A stretch of 32,571 bases of DNA from a virus. Numbering within the stretch: position 1 is the stretch's first letter; the number at the start of each line of letters is the position of its first letter. The DNA is taken from positions 1-32,571 of IMG/VR virus record IMGVR_UViG_3300035670_005521; one strand, written 5' to 3'. The notes beneath the pieces are model-generated. The model was not told the origin of the DNA, did no database searches, and saw nothing but the letters and a program-made list of their open reading frames with translations. This document shows positions 13,997-23,277 of this stretch, one piece after another. Both the position numbers and the translations under genes were made by a program.

Positions 13997-15857
13997 CTTT
14001 CGTCCTGGAGTCAACCGGGACCAGACCAGCTACTCAGGTGAGGGTGGTTGGTACGAGTGCGACAGGATCCGATTCTTTTCTGGGTTCCCACAGAAGCTTG
14101 GCGGCTGGCAGAAAGTCACCCCCAACACGTTCATCGGCGTGTGCCGACAGATGTGGAACTGGATCACAACCTTCAACGACAACCTGCTTGCACTAGGCAC
14201 GGACAGTCACGTCTATATTGAGGTTGGCGGAGTCTTCTATAACATCACCCCGCTGCGCACGACTCTGACCACACCGGCCACAGACAACTGCGTAGATACA
14301 ACTAGCGGCTCGACCACGGTCAATATCAACGTCACATCCCACGGCTGCACGACAGGCGACTATGTCATTATTTCCGGCGTAACCGGAGATCCGGGTGGCG
14401 TGCCGGATGCAGAAATCAACACCGAACATCTGGTCACGGTAGTTGACGCAGACAACTTCACCATCACAGTTACGACAGCAGCCACAAGCACCACAACCGC
14501 AGGCGGCACGGCAATTACGATTGAGTGCCAGATCAGTCCTGGATTTGCTCTGACTACGTTTGGTTATGGCTGGGGTACAGGTGGGTATGGATCTACGGGC
14601 TGGGGGCTTGGCTCTTCTACGCCGATTAACCTGCAGCAGCGCGACTGGTGGTTTGATAACTTCGATAACGACCTGGTGATGAACATCAGGAACGGAGCCA
14701 TTTACTACTGGGAGCGGGGATCTTTAACTGCTCCTTCTACTGCACTTGCTTCTCCAGCCGTTCTTCTATCTTCGCTGACCGGCGCCAACTCTGTGCCGAC
14801 TACGGCTATGCAAGTTCTTGTATCTCAGAACGACAAGCATGTCTTGGCCTTGGGATGTCAACCGTTCGGGGGATTAAGTACAGACTTTGACCCCTTGCTT
14901 ATTCGTTGGGCCAGCCAGGATGAGCCACAAGTATGGAATCCGACCAACGCTAACTCGGCTGGATTTATCAGGGTATCCCGCGGTTCGAAGATTGTCCGTG
15001 GCCTAGCAACTCGTCAAGAGATTCTGGTCTGGACCAACTCAAGCCTGTACTCACTGCAGTACACCGGCACGACAGACGTCTTTGCGCTCCAAGAGCTAGC
15101 TGACAACATCTCAATCATCGGGCCGCGTGCAGTCGCCACGGCTAATAACGTCACCTACTGGATGGGCCAGGATAAGTTTTACGTCTATAACGGTCAGGTG
15201 CAAACACTTCCAACCACGCTGAGGCAATACGTCTATGAGGATCTCAACTTTAACCAAGTGGATCAAATCGTTGCTGGGACTAACGAAGGTTTCACCGAAA
15301 TCTGGTGGTTCTATCCAAGTGCGTCCTCCAACTGGAACGACCGGTACATCATCTACAACCACTTAGAAAATGCTTGGTATTACGGCAACCTGGTGCGCAC
15401 AGCATGGCTTGATACAGCGCTTCGTGGGAATCCGATTGCAGCTTCTACGCTGGAAGACGCGACGACTGGGCACTTGTACGAGCATGAAGTGGGCGTTAAC
15501 GACGACACCTTGCCGATGGAGTCTTTCATCCAGTCTGCCGACTTTGACCTTGGGGATGGTGAGCAGTTTATGCTGACCCGCCGGATACTGCCTGACGTGA
15601 ACTTCACCAACTCTACAGCTGCTCAACCAGAGATCACGATGACCATCCGTCCAAAGCGCTTCTCAGGGACTGCGTATACCAACGACGCTACAGATTCTCA
15701 GCGGGTGATCGAGACGTCAGTAGATCAGTACACCGGTCAGGTGTTTGTCCGTGCCCGTGGAAGACAGATGGCGTTTAAGGTCTCGTCTGATGATCTGGGT
15801 GTGCAGTGGCAGTTGGGTTCGGTGCGACTTGACGTGCGTCAGGATGGTAAGCGCTAA
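13977..15857 (+). CDS. Tail nozzle / packaged-DNA stabilization protein (P22 gp10-like)
   Basis: A 626-residue beta-rich protein. The opening LKLNFRPGVNRDQTSYSGEG followed by WYECDRIRFFSGFPQKLGGW is characteristic of phage stabilization/nozzle proteins, which close the exit channel after DNA packaging. Residues 105-185 look like an inserted beta domain (VNVTSHGCTTGDYVIISG, HLVTVVDADNFTITV). A Gly-Trp/Tyr patch follows at 196-212 (FGYGWGTGGYGSTGWGLG). The rest has WD-like strands such as RWASQDEPQVWNP and EIWWFYPSASSNWNDRYI, consistent with a propeller. The ATG is inside the endolysin gene. The stop overlaps the next start as TAATG. Family placement is from motif recognition. Confidence 0.75.
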   Translation: MAFLKLNFRPGVNRDQTSYSGEGGWYECDRIRFFSGFPQKLGGWQKVTPNTFIGVCRQMWNWITTFNDNLLALGTDSHVYIEVGGVFYNITPLRTTLTTPATDNCVDTTSGSTTVNINVTSHGCTTGDYVIISGVTGDPGGVPDAEINTEHLVTVVDADNFTITVTTAATSTTTAGGTAITIECQISPGFALTTFGYGWGTGGYGSTGWGLGSSTPINLQQRDWWFDNFDNDLVMNIRNGAIYYWERGSLTAPSTALASPAVLLSSLTGANSVPTTAMQVLVSQNDKHVLALGCQPFGGLSTDFDPLLIRWASQDEPQVWNPTNANSAGFIRVSRGSKIVRGLATRQEILVWTNSSLYSLQYTGTTDVFALQELADNISIIGPRAVATANNVTYWMGQDKFYVYNGQVQTLPTTLRQYVYEDLNFNQVDQIVAGTNEGFTEIWWFYPSASSNWNDRYIIYNHLENAWYYGNLVRTAWLDTALRGNPIAASTLEDATTGHLYEHEVGVNDDTLPMESFIQSADFDLGDGEQFMLTRRILPDVNFTNSTAAQPEITMTIRPKRFSGTAYTNDATDSQRVIETSVDQYTGQVFVRARGRQMAFKVSSDDLGVQWQLGSVRLDVRQDGKR

Positions 15858-16627
15858 TGGCTTTTACTGGGTTCAGGGCACCGGCACTGCCCATCCCCGG
15901 TGGGATGTATGAGCAGCGTCAACAGGCTGAACTGATCCGTGCGCTTCGACTCTACTTCAACATCCTTGATTCACTGACCCCCCAGCAGGCGCAGTCTTAT
16001 ACGGCCAATGAGTTTATCGGCGGAAGTTTTGCTGGTAACCGGATAGACGGGGGGACGATCTCAGGCTTTGGTAATGGGCTAGAAGTGCCTTACGCCATGC
16101 TGATGTCGGATCAAGATCAGGGTAGTGCAGGCATTACGTCTGAAAATATTGTCACCCTGAACCGGATTATCTTCAGTGATGGTATTGAAGTTGAGAACAA
16201 CTCCCGGATCAGGTTTGCCTATTCGGGGCAATACTTAGTAACTGCCCGCTTTCAGTTTGCCAACCGTGGAAACTCACCGCAGGAGTTTGAGCTCTGGGCT
16301 AAGAACACGGGGGTCAACTACCCACTGAGCAACACACGTTTTGACATAGCGGCACGGAAGAGTCTGTCAGTTTATTCGCACGTCACGGCCAACATATCGG
16401 GGATCTTCACGGTAACCAACGGAGAGTACCTTGAGTTTGCTTGGTGGTCTGATGGTGCCGACATGTACATTGAGCACTACGCGGCGGGGACGAGCCCAAC
16501 CAGACCAGAGATTGCATCGGTAATTGTAACGATCAGTTTTCTGTCCGCGTTACCGGCTGCGTTCTTCCCAACAAACACCAGCCGATTGTCTATTTCCGGC
16601 GCTGCGCCTACAATCGTTATAGCTTAA
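15857..16627 (+). CDS. Tail-associated structural protein with probable jelly-roll C-terminal domain
   Basis: A 256-residue protein. Residues 1-45 are helical (YEQRQQAELIRALRLYFN) and may attach to the nozzle. From about residue 75 it is beta-rich (IRFAYSGQYLVTARFQFAN, ISGIFTVTNGEYLEFAWWS), like the C1q/TNF-type jelly rolls found in phage surface proteins. The C-terminus, RLSISGAAPTIVIA, matches the repeat unit in the tail protein at 2939-4234, which suggests the two share a structural element. Starts at the TAATG overlap with the nozzle gene. Confidence 0.6.
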   Translation: MAFTGFRAPALPIPGGMYEQRQQAELIRALRLYFNILDSLTPQQAQSYTANEFIGGSFAGNRIDGGTISGFGNGLEVPYAMLMSDQDQGSAGITSENIVTLNRIIFSDGIEVENNSRIRFAYSGQYLVTARFQFANRGNSPQEFELWAKNTGVNYPLSNTRFDIAARKSLSVYSHVTANISGIFTVTNGEYLEFAWWSDGADMYIEHYAAGTSPTRPEIASVIVTISFLSALPAAFFPTNTSRLSISGAAPTIVIA

Positions 16628-16639
16628 CAGGTCCAAATT

Positions 16640-19600
16640 ATGAACGGATTAATGGCACTTCAAAAATACGTATCTGGCGGAGAAGTCAATGCCATCTACC
16701 AAGACTTGTTTGGTCGGGATGCAGATCCTGGTGGCCTGCTTTACTACTCCAATCTACTTAAAGACGCCCCTCTAGACCAGGCTTACCGCACGATTGCTGG
16801 TGGCGCAAGTGGGTCGGATGCTACTCGGATTGGGGATGTAGAGGCTCGGATTGCCGCCGCTCAAGCAGCTACACAAGCTGCTACGTCCAGAGAGGCCGCT
16901 GTCGCTGCAGTCACAAATCTGTATAACCAACAGCTCGGTCGCGCCCCAGACGCTGAGGGTTTGAACTTTTATGTTGACAAGCTTTTAGCTGGTGAAAGCC
17001 TGGATCGTATTACTCAAGAGATTGATCGCTCCACCGAAGGCTACAACTACGATCTTGAGTCCCTAAACGCCAGATACCGGAATCAGTTTGGCCGTAATCT
17101 AGACCAAGAGGGCCTTCAGTACTACATGGGTATTGAGGACTTAGCCAATCAAGGTTTCCAGGCTGGATCGGCTTTGGACCAGGCGGTTGTAGCCGGGGCC
17201 CAAGGAACTGACGTTGCCGCACTAGAAGAGCGGCCTGAAGAGGGATATACCCAAATAACCTCACAGGCACTTCGTGCCGATCCTTATGGTGGTGCATTTG
17301 CAACGGTCAATCCTTATTTGTTTTCGGAAGAGGCCGCCGCAAATGTTCCGACAGATGTAATTTCCACAGCCCCAACTGGACAACGAATTGTTTATACAAG
17401 CCCAGTAACAAACCCAGCGGCTCAGTCTTATTTCAACCCGCAGGGGGAGTTTACATTTGCTCCGTTTGAGTCTCCCGTCGCTTCAATGGATCAGATTAAC
17501 AGCGCGATTGCTTTGGCTAGGTCTAGTGGGGCCTTGTCTGCTGCTGGGGAAACAAAACTCAGAACAGACTTAAGCAACGCACAAACAACTGATCAGTACT
17601 ATGCGGCTCTTTCTACACCACAGGCCGAGGTTGTCCTTAACACGCTAGGCGCTCAGATTGGTGAGGACACAGCACTTGACCGAGCACTTGCAGAATCAAC
17701 AGCCCGTAATGAATTAGCTCAGGCTGTATCTCAGACGACTGGTGGCCTATATCCAAGCACTCGTGAGGTAGCTCGTGTAGCAGAAGAGACCGGGGCTGAC
17801 TTTCCGTTTACTCCAGAGGCTTTGGGCGAAGGTGTATTTAGTACAATGCCGACTGAGGAGTCTGTGCGAAACAGCGCTGCCGCTATTCTCGGTGCCTATA
17901 CGCCGCCTACGGTCATACCTACTGGATTGCGCGGACTACCGGCGGTTCAAAGAGCGGACATCTTATCTGCAGCTGATGAGGCATTGGCCCAGCAACAGGC
18001 TGGTGGACTCCGTCGGCTGGCGTTTTCTCCCTTAATTTCGCAGCCTGTCAAACCAGTATTAACCCAAAGGCTCCAAACCATGGGTGCTCCGGGCCAGGCG
18101 TTTGCAGTTCCAGCTACCCCCGAAGAAGCACGTGCTGCCCAGATGGCGTATACCGGGTATGGCGCCCAGCCGACCGGACTTGCAAGAATTGCAGCTCCCG
18201 CACCAACCGCCGCTCAGGCTAGAGAGAGTTTTGTAATTGATACTGGCCGGTATGGTGATGTAGCTGGAGGAGCAGCTCGCGCCGGAGGTACCGATGGTGC
18301 TGGAACGTCCTCGTTAAGCGCATTTGAACTAACGCCAGAGGAAAAAATGACGGCGCTTGTAACGCCAAATGCTCCGGGAGAAGAGTATTTACTCCCCCCG
18401 ATTGATTATTCTGGGGCCAATCTTGCAAACCTTTCTACCCCAAACATTGGGGGCATGATGCCAATGGGAGGAAACATGGTTCCAGAAGGGCCGCACTCGT
18501 CTCCTGGCGAGGTGGGCGATGCAATTCTTGATCTTCTTGGAATTGGCGGAAAAAAAGATGAAGAAGCCCCGCCAGAAACACCTGAGACAGAAGGTAAATA
18601 CGCAGGTGGTCCAGTCACGGGTTCTCCTCAGTATTTTGAAGAGGGTGGCAAGGTTGAGCCCATGCAGAAGTTTGGGGCAGAAGATCTGAAGTCCACCTTT
18701 GACATCTCTGAGTATATTGATCCTGATACCGGTCGGTTCATGATTAATGAATACCGCCGCGACGTGGTATTTAACCCGGCTCTTCAAAGAGCTGAAGAGT
18801 CTGCTCGTGCTGCCATGACCCCCGAGATGGAGCGCCTGATGATGCGTGATCTGATGATCCGTCAAGGCCGCACGGGACGTGAGTATGGCCTACCTGGAAT
18901 CACGGTTGGTGGCCCAGCGACAAGTGGCATCCGTCCTCTTAATTACTACGCAGAAGGTGGTGAGGCTAAAGGCCTTGGTGGCATTGCAGCCAAAGGAATG
19001 GCTGAAGAGATGCGCCAACAGGGTCGTTATGGTGACACCGTGCTTGCTCACATAAATCCTGAAGAGGCTCAGATTCTTTCTCAGATCAGTGGGCCGCCGT
19101 CGATTAACCCGAAGACCGGTTTACCCGAGTTTTTCTGGAAGAAGCTTTTTAAAGCGGCAAGTTTTGTGCTTCCGTTTATTCCTGGGATTGGCCTAGGTGC
19201 CCGCGTCCTTGCATCAGGACTTTTAGCTGGCGCTTCCGCACCAAAAGGTTTTAGCTTCAAGCAGGGTCTGATCGGTGGTTTAACAGCGTTTGCTGGAGCG
19301 AAGTTGGCTGAAGGATTGCAAGCTGCTGGATCTGTTAGCCCAGCTGCTGCTACTGGACCAGCGCAGATTGATCCTTTCAGTGGCACCCAAAGTTTTGCTG
19401 ACATCGGCGTAAAAGCTCCCACCGGTCTTGAAACCTCTCTGCAGAGTACTCTTACACCGGTTGAGCTTCCTTCTGGGACGATGACTCGTGGAGTGACGTT
19501 GCCTGGCAGCGGGGACGTTTCGTTGATTCCAGATTATTCGGGACCGGCAATTGAAGCTGCCCCTGGGGCACCCATTGATGCGGATAAGTTTGCCAACTTC

Positions 19601-20251
19601 ATGGGTCCAGCACCGGTCACCACACAAACACCTCCGCCAACATCATTTCTTGACCGCACCACTCAGGGCTTTAAGGAGATGGGCCAGGGAGTTGAGAACA
19701 TATTTAGCAGCGATCCAAATGTTCGCAAGGCTGCGATGGAAGCGGTCCCGACTTATGCTGCTTATGGATATGCGCTAGGCGCTCCAGCTGTGGCTGAATC
19801 AATGTCAGCTGCGGACAAAGCGGCTATAGCCAAGGCGGAAGAGGACGAGAGGCTCAAAAAGATGAAGCAGCTCTATGCTTCTACTTTGGGCCAGGTGCCG
19901 GTTTATGGTCAGACTGGCGGGCTTATCGCCCTCGCTGGTGGTGGCGCAATTGATCCGGTGGCCTTTGAAGGTGGCGGCATGACTGCTCCGGTAAATCAAC
20001 CCCGCATGTTATCTGGCGGTGGGGATGGCATGAGCGACAGTATCCCGGCTACAATTGATGGAACGCAGCCTGCTCGTTTAGCGGATGGAGAATTTGTGAT
20101 CCCAGCTGACGTGGTAGCAGATATTGGAAATGGTTCTAGCAGCGCGGGTGCTAAGCGCCTGTACGGCATGATGGATCGTGTGAGAGAAGCACGCCATGGA
20201 ACCACCAAACAACCACCCGAAATTAAAATGAATCGGCTGATGCCAGCCTAA
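16640..20251 (+). CDS. Large internal virion protein with DUF4214 repeats
   Basis: A 1203-residue protein. Residues 12-170 contain three DUF4214-like repeats: IYQDLFGRDADPGGLLYYS, LYNQQLGRAPDAEGLNFYV and YRNQFGRNLDQEGLQYYM. A long Ala/Gln/Glu-rich middle follows, then a hydrophobic stretch around residues 840-900 (FVLPFIPGIGLGARVLASGL, LIGGLTAFAGAKLAEGLQ). The C-terminus has SGGGDGMSDSIPATIDG and ARLADGEFVIPADVVADIGN, a phage virion signature I have seen in environmental podoviruses. It is probably packaged in the head and ejected into the host. ATG 16640 is followed by another in-frame ATG at 16652; neither has a strong ribosome site, so the start is uncertain by four residues. Confidence 0.65.
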   Translation: MNGLMALQKYVSGGEVNAIYQDLFGRDADPGGLLYYSNLLKDAPLDQAYRTIAGGASGSDATRIGDVEARIAAAQAATQAATSREAAVAAVTNLYNQQLGRAPDAEGLNFYVDKLLAGESLDRITQEIDRSTEGYNYDLESLNARYRNQFGRNLDQEGLQYYMGIEDLANQGFQAGSALDQAVVAGAQGTDVAALEERPEEGYTQITSQALRADPYGGAFATVNPYLFSEEAAANVPTDVISTAPTGQRIVYTSPVTNPAAQSYFNPQGEFTFAPFESPVASMDQINSAIALARSSGALSAAGETKLRTDLSNAQTTDQYYAALSTPQAEVVLNTLGAQIGEDTALDRALAESTARNELAQAVSQTTGGLYPSTREVARVAEETGADFPFTPEALGEGVFSTMPTEESVRNSAAAILGAYTPPTVIPTGLRGLPAVQRADILSAADEALAQQQAGGLRRLAFSPLISQPVKPVLTQRLQTMGAPGQAFAVPATPEEARAAQMAYTGYGAQPTGLARIAAPAPTAAQARESFVIDTGRYGDVAGGAARAGGTDGAGTSSLSAFELTPEEKMTALVTPNAPGEEYLLPPIDYSGANLANLSTPNIGGMMPMGGNMVPEGPHSSPGEVGDAILDLLGIGGKKDEEAPPETPETEGKYAGGPVTGSPQYFEEGGKVEPMQKFGAEDLKSTFDISEYIDPDTGRFMINEYRRDVVFNPALQRAEESARAAMTPEMERLMMRDLMIRQGRTGREYGLPGITVGGPATSGIRPLNYYAEGGEAKGLGGIAAKGMAEEMRQQGRYGDTVLAHINPEEAQILSQISGPPSINPKTGLPEFFWKKLFKAASFVLPFIPGIGLGARVLASGLLAGASAPKGFSFKQGLIGGLTAFAGAKLAEGLQAAGSVSPAAATGPAQIDPFSGTQSFADIGVKAPTGLETSLQSTLTPVELPSGTMTRGVTLPGSGDVSLIPDYSGPAIEAAPGAPIDADKFANFMGPAPVTTQTPPPTSFLDRTTQGFKEMGQGVENIFSSDPNVRKAAMEAVPTYAAYGYALGAPAVAESMSAADKAAIAKAEEDERLKKMKQLYASTLGQVPVYGQTGGLIALAGGGAIDPVAFEGGGMTAPVNQPRMLSGGGDGMSDSIPATIDGTQPARLADGEFVIPADVVADIGNGSSSAGAKRLYGMMDRVREARHGTTKQPPEIKMNRLMPA

Positions 20252-20260
20252 GGAACAGAC

Positions 20261-21391
20261 ATGGCCAGTACGCAAACCATTACCACATCTGGTGACATCC
20301 CAAAGGCGCTAGAAGCGTTTTACACGACCCCAGAAACGGGACTGATTGCCCGGGGTATAGCGTCAATCTTCCCAACTGAGCAAGCTGCGCTTCAGGCTAG
20401 GCAGGCTTATCAGACTCAGTTCGCTCCTTTGTTTGAAGAGGGGCTCGTTGGCGCGGGGACAATTGCACCTTTATCTCAGTACCAGCAGATGGCTGGACAA
20501 CAGATTGCTGGCCTTGGCGTACCCAGTCAATTTGGACTTGGAACAGAGGCTGCACAACAAGCAGCTGCCGGACTTCAGGGGCTTCAAGATGTTCAGGCAA
20601 TGGGGATTGCTGCGCCTGACTTGACCACATATCAAGCTGCTGCACCGGAGTTGTTTACGTCCGATGTGGCTCAGCGGTACATGTCTCCCTATCAACAGGG
20701 AGTTATAGATATTCAACAACGGGCTGCGATTGATGCGGCAAAGCGGGCTCAGTTAGGACAGAACCTTGCAGCTGCTCGTCAAGGCACTTATGGCGGCGCT
20801 CGACAGACCCTTTTACAGGGTGAGCGTGAATCAGGATTGAGAACTCAGCTTGGTGACATCCAGGCTAGAGGTTTACAGGAGGCATACGCAAATGCTCAAG
20901 CACAATTTGAAAGAGATCGGGCGGCGCAGCTCGGAGTTTCTGGGCAAAATCTACAAGCAGCTCTTGGTGTTCAGCAACTGGGTGCGGGCCAAAGTCTTGA
21001 AGCTCAAAGAGCAAATCAAGCAGCGGCTCTCCAAGCTGCGCAACAAAGACAAGCAGCAGCCCAAGGACTCGGAAGTTTAGCGGCTACATTTGGTGGCCTT
21101 GGCACTCAGCAACTTGCTGGACAGATCGACGTTGCAAAAACCACCGGAGCGTTTGGAGATCTGCAGCGTGCTATTCAACAGCAACAACTGGATGCTCAGC
21201 GTGGCGCTCTCCAAGAACAGGCGCTCTACGGTCAGACTCAGGTTGGCCAGCTTTCCAACCTGTTGCGTGGTATTCCGCTATCAGACGCCACTCAAACGGT
21301 ATCTACACCGCCCCCGTCATTCGCATCTCAATTGACTGGACTTGGCCTGACGGGTCTGAGCCTGTACAACATGTTGGGTGGAGGCAAGTAA
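20261..21391 (+). CDS. Ala/Gln-rich internal virion protein
   Basis: A 376-residue protein dominated by Ala, Gln, Gly and Leu with long helices, including YMSPYQQGVIDIQQRAAID and AKRAQLGQNLAAARQGTYGG, then heptad-like runs (RANQAAALQAAQQRQAAAQG). The C-terminus is hydrophobic and Gly-rich (LTGLGLTGLSLYNMLGGG). It resembles proteins found next to ejection proteins in environmental podoviruses; no enzyme motif is present. AAGGA precedes the ATG. The stop overlaps the next start as TAATG, so the gene is translated with its neighbours. Confidence 0.6.
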   Translation: MASTQTITTSGDIPKALEAFYTTPETGLIARGIASIFPTEQAALQARQAYQTQFAPLFEEGLVGAGTIAPLSQYQQMAGQQIAGLGVPSQFGLGTEAAQQAAAGLQGLQDVQAMGIAAPDLTTYQAAAPELFTSDVAQRYMSPYQQGVIDIQQRAAIDAAKRAQLGQNLAAARQGTYGGARQTLLQGERESGLRTQLGDIQARGLQEAYANAQAQFERDRAAQLGVSGQNLQAALGVQQLGAGQSLEAQRANQAAALQAAQQRQAAAQGLGSLAATFGGLGTQQLAGQIDVAKTTGAFGDLQRAIQQQQLDAQRGALQEQALYGQTQVGQLSNLLRGIPLSDATQTVSTPPPSFASQLTGLGLTGLSLYNMLGGGK

Positions 21392-23277
21392 TGGCACTGC
21401 CGGAAATGGATGAAGTCAAAGACGCCGCCTTCAAGTACGATAAGAAGACGTTAGCGAGGATGGTCCAGATGGGCCAGCTCAGTTCTACGATTGCTACGAT
21501 GGCCGCGATGATGCGTGACCGGATCATATTGTCTGAAATGAAGGAGCCTAAAACAACGGTTACAGAAGATGTGCTTCCGCTCAATAATACCCAAATGGCT
21601 GGTCTAGCCGCCGTGCCCGTTCGGGAGGAAATGTTCCAGGAGACCATGACTGGAGCGACTGGTGGCCTGGTGGCCATGGCTAGTGGTGGAAATGTTCCTA
21701 GGTATCAGAACCGGGGAAGCGTTCTTTCTCTTCCGGCAAGCATCAGGAGCGTATTAGATGCAAAAATCGCCCAGCTTGGGCTAGACGCTGATTACGTTTA
21801 TCGCGCTATCTCCATGGCGCCTCCTGAGCAGCAAAGAAAATTGCTTTCTGAGCTGGGTGCTCTCTCTCAAACGACACCAACTTTTGAACCGGTAAGGGCA
21901 GAAGGCCCTGTGCCTCAGGCTGCTGCTCCCATGAGAGAGGCTACCGGAATCGAAAACATCATTGCCAAACAGGAAGTCGCTCGACCAAAGATGGCTCGGG
22001 CTTATGATGAGGCATTCAAGGGCCTGACCTCGACGTTCCCTGAAAACTACAGCCCAGAAGCTCTGGGGCAGCCTGCGGATACTCCCACGAGTGGCAATCC
22101 TTTATTCGATACGCTTGGCCGGTTTGGCAAAAGAATTTCGGATGCGGTTATGTATAGCAGCGATAGAGAGGCTGCTATGGATAGGGAGCTTGCTAAGTAC
22201 GATCCTGATCGCGGCATGACCGGGCCTCGCACTCCTCCCGCCACACGTCCCATGACAAGAGAAGAAGTTGAGGCGGCAGTTGCTTTGACCGGTACCCGCC
22301 GCCCCACCGCTCCTGCTGCTCAGGCTGCGAAACCGGCAGGTGGACTTGGTGCGACTCCCGAAGCCGCAGCAGCAGCTCCAGTCAAAACTCCGATGCAGCG
22401 TGCAGAAGAGATGGTCAATAAGGAATTGGGAACTTCTGAACAGGTTGTTACTGAAGCAGACATCATTAATCGCCAGAAGCGGTTTGATGCGGCATTTGGC
22501 GTTAACCGAGAGTTCTTTAAAGAGCAGGCAGATGCGCTTGCTGCACAAAGAGAAGAGCTAAAGGGTGACCGGAAAGAAGCTGCAAACATGCGCCTGCTTG
22601 AGGCTGGCCTTAGCATCCTTGGTGGCACGTCTCCATACGCATTTGAGAACATTGGCAAGGGCGCAAGTAAGGCGCTGGCTGGGTTTGCTGATGACGTCAA
22701 GGACATCAAGAAGCAGCAGAGAGAACTTGACCGGTCACTGTCTGATGTCCGCAAAGCAGAAGAGTTGACCAAACGCTCCGACTCAGAGCGTGCCCGCGCA
22801 TCGTATGAGAAGGCGGTCACTGATGCCAGAAATCGTCAGGACAAGATCGCAGAGGCCAAGCTCAATCTTGCTGCCAAGTTTGAAGGTCTTGATATTCAGC
22901 GAGAGGGCCTGGATATCGAGCGTCTCCGTGCTATGAAGCCTTCAGACACGCAGTTCTTGTTTGGTGTGGCCACAGAGGGCATGACACCGGAGCAGAGAAA
23001 AGCTGTTGCCGGATCAGCGCTTGGACGTGGCGCCCCCAGGAGCGACTTCACCAAGGGCGAGCTATTGACGTCATGGACGGCAATTGAAAAAGAGCCTGCA
23101 ACCATGGCCAAATACGAAGACATGGGCATCAAAACTTTCCCGGATTATGAGCGCTTCATGAAAAGCGGGATGACGCCAATGGATGTTGAAGCCTTTCGGT
23201 TTGTAAGAGAAAATCCAAACGATCCAAGAGTAAAAGCGGTTGCTGAAGAACTGAAAAGAAAATTCGGGAGTCAATAA
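21391..23277 (+). CDS. Internal virion protein with long coiled coil
   Basis: A 628-residue protein. The first 120 residues are helical with a Met-rich patch (MVQMGQLSSTIATMAAMMRD) and GATGGLVAMASGGNVPRYQN, which resembles the GGxxALAxGG patch in the neighbouring virion protein. A Pro/Ala-rich linker lies around residues 280-335. Residues 370-540 are a charged coiled coil (EELKGDRKEAANMRLLEAGL, DVKDIKKQQRELDRSLSDVR). The C-terminus has FVRENPNDPRVKAVAEELK. GGAGG precedes the ATG. Order and composition suggest an ejection-type protein, but no family is named with confidence. Confidence 0.6.
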   Translation: MALPEMDEVKDAAFKYDKKTLARMVQMGQLSSTIATMAAMMRDRIILSEMKEPKTTVTEDVLPLNNTQMAGLAAVPVREEMFQETMTGATGGLVAMASGGNVPRYQNRGSVLSLPASIRSVLDAKIAQLGLDADYVYRAISMAPPEQQRKLLSELGALSQTTPTFEPVRAEGPVPQAAAPMREATGIENIIAKQEVARPKMARAYDEAFKGLTSTFPENYSPEALGQPADTPTSGNPLFDTLGRFGKRISDAVMYSSDREAAMDRELAKYDPDRGMTGPRTPPATRPMTREEVEAAVALTGTRRPTAPAAQAAKPAGGLGATPEAAAAAPVKTPMQRAEEMVNKELGTSEQVVTEADIINRQKRFDAAFGVNREFFKEQADALAAQREELKGDRKEAANMRLLEAGLSILGGTSPYAFENIGKGASKALAGFADDVKDIKKQQRELDRSLSDVRKAEELTKRSDSERARASYEKAVTDARNRQDKIAEAKLNLAAKFEGLDIQREGLDIERLRAMKPSDTQFLFGVATEGMTPEQRKAVAGSALGRGAPRSDFTKGELLTSWTAIEKEPATMAKYEDMGIKTFPDYERFMKSGMTPMDVEAFRFVRENPNDPRVKAVAEELKRKFGSQ

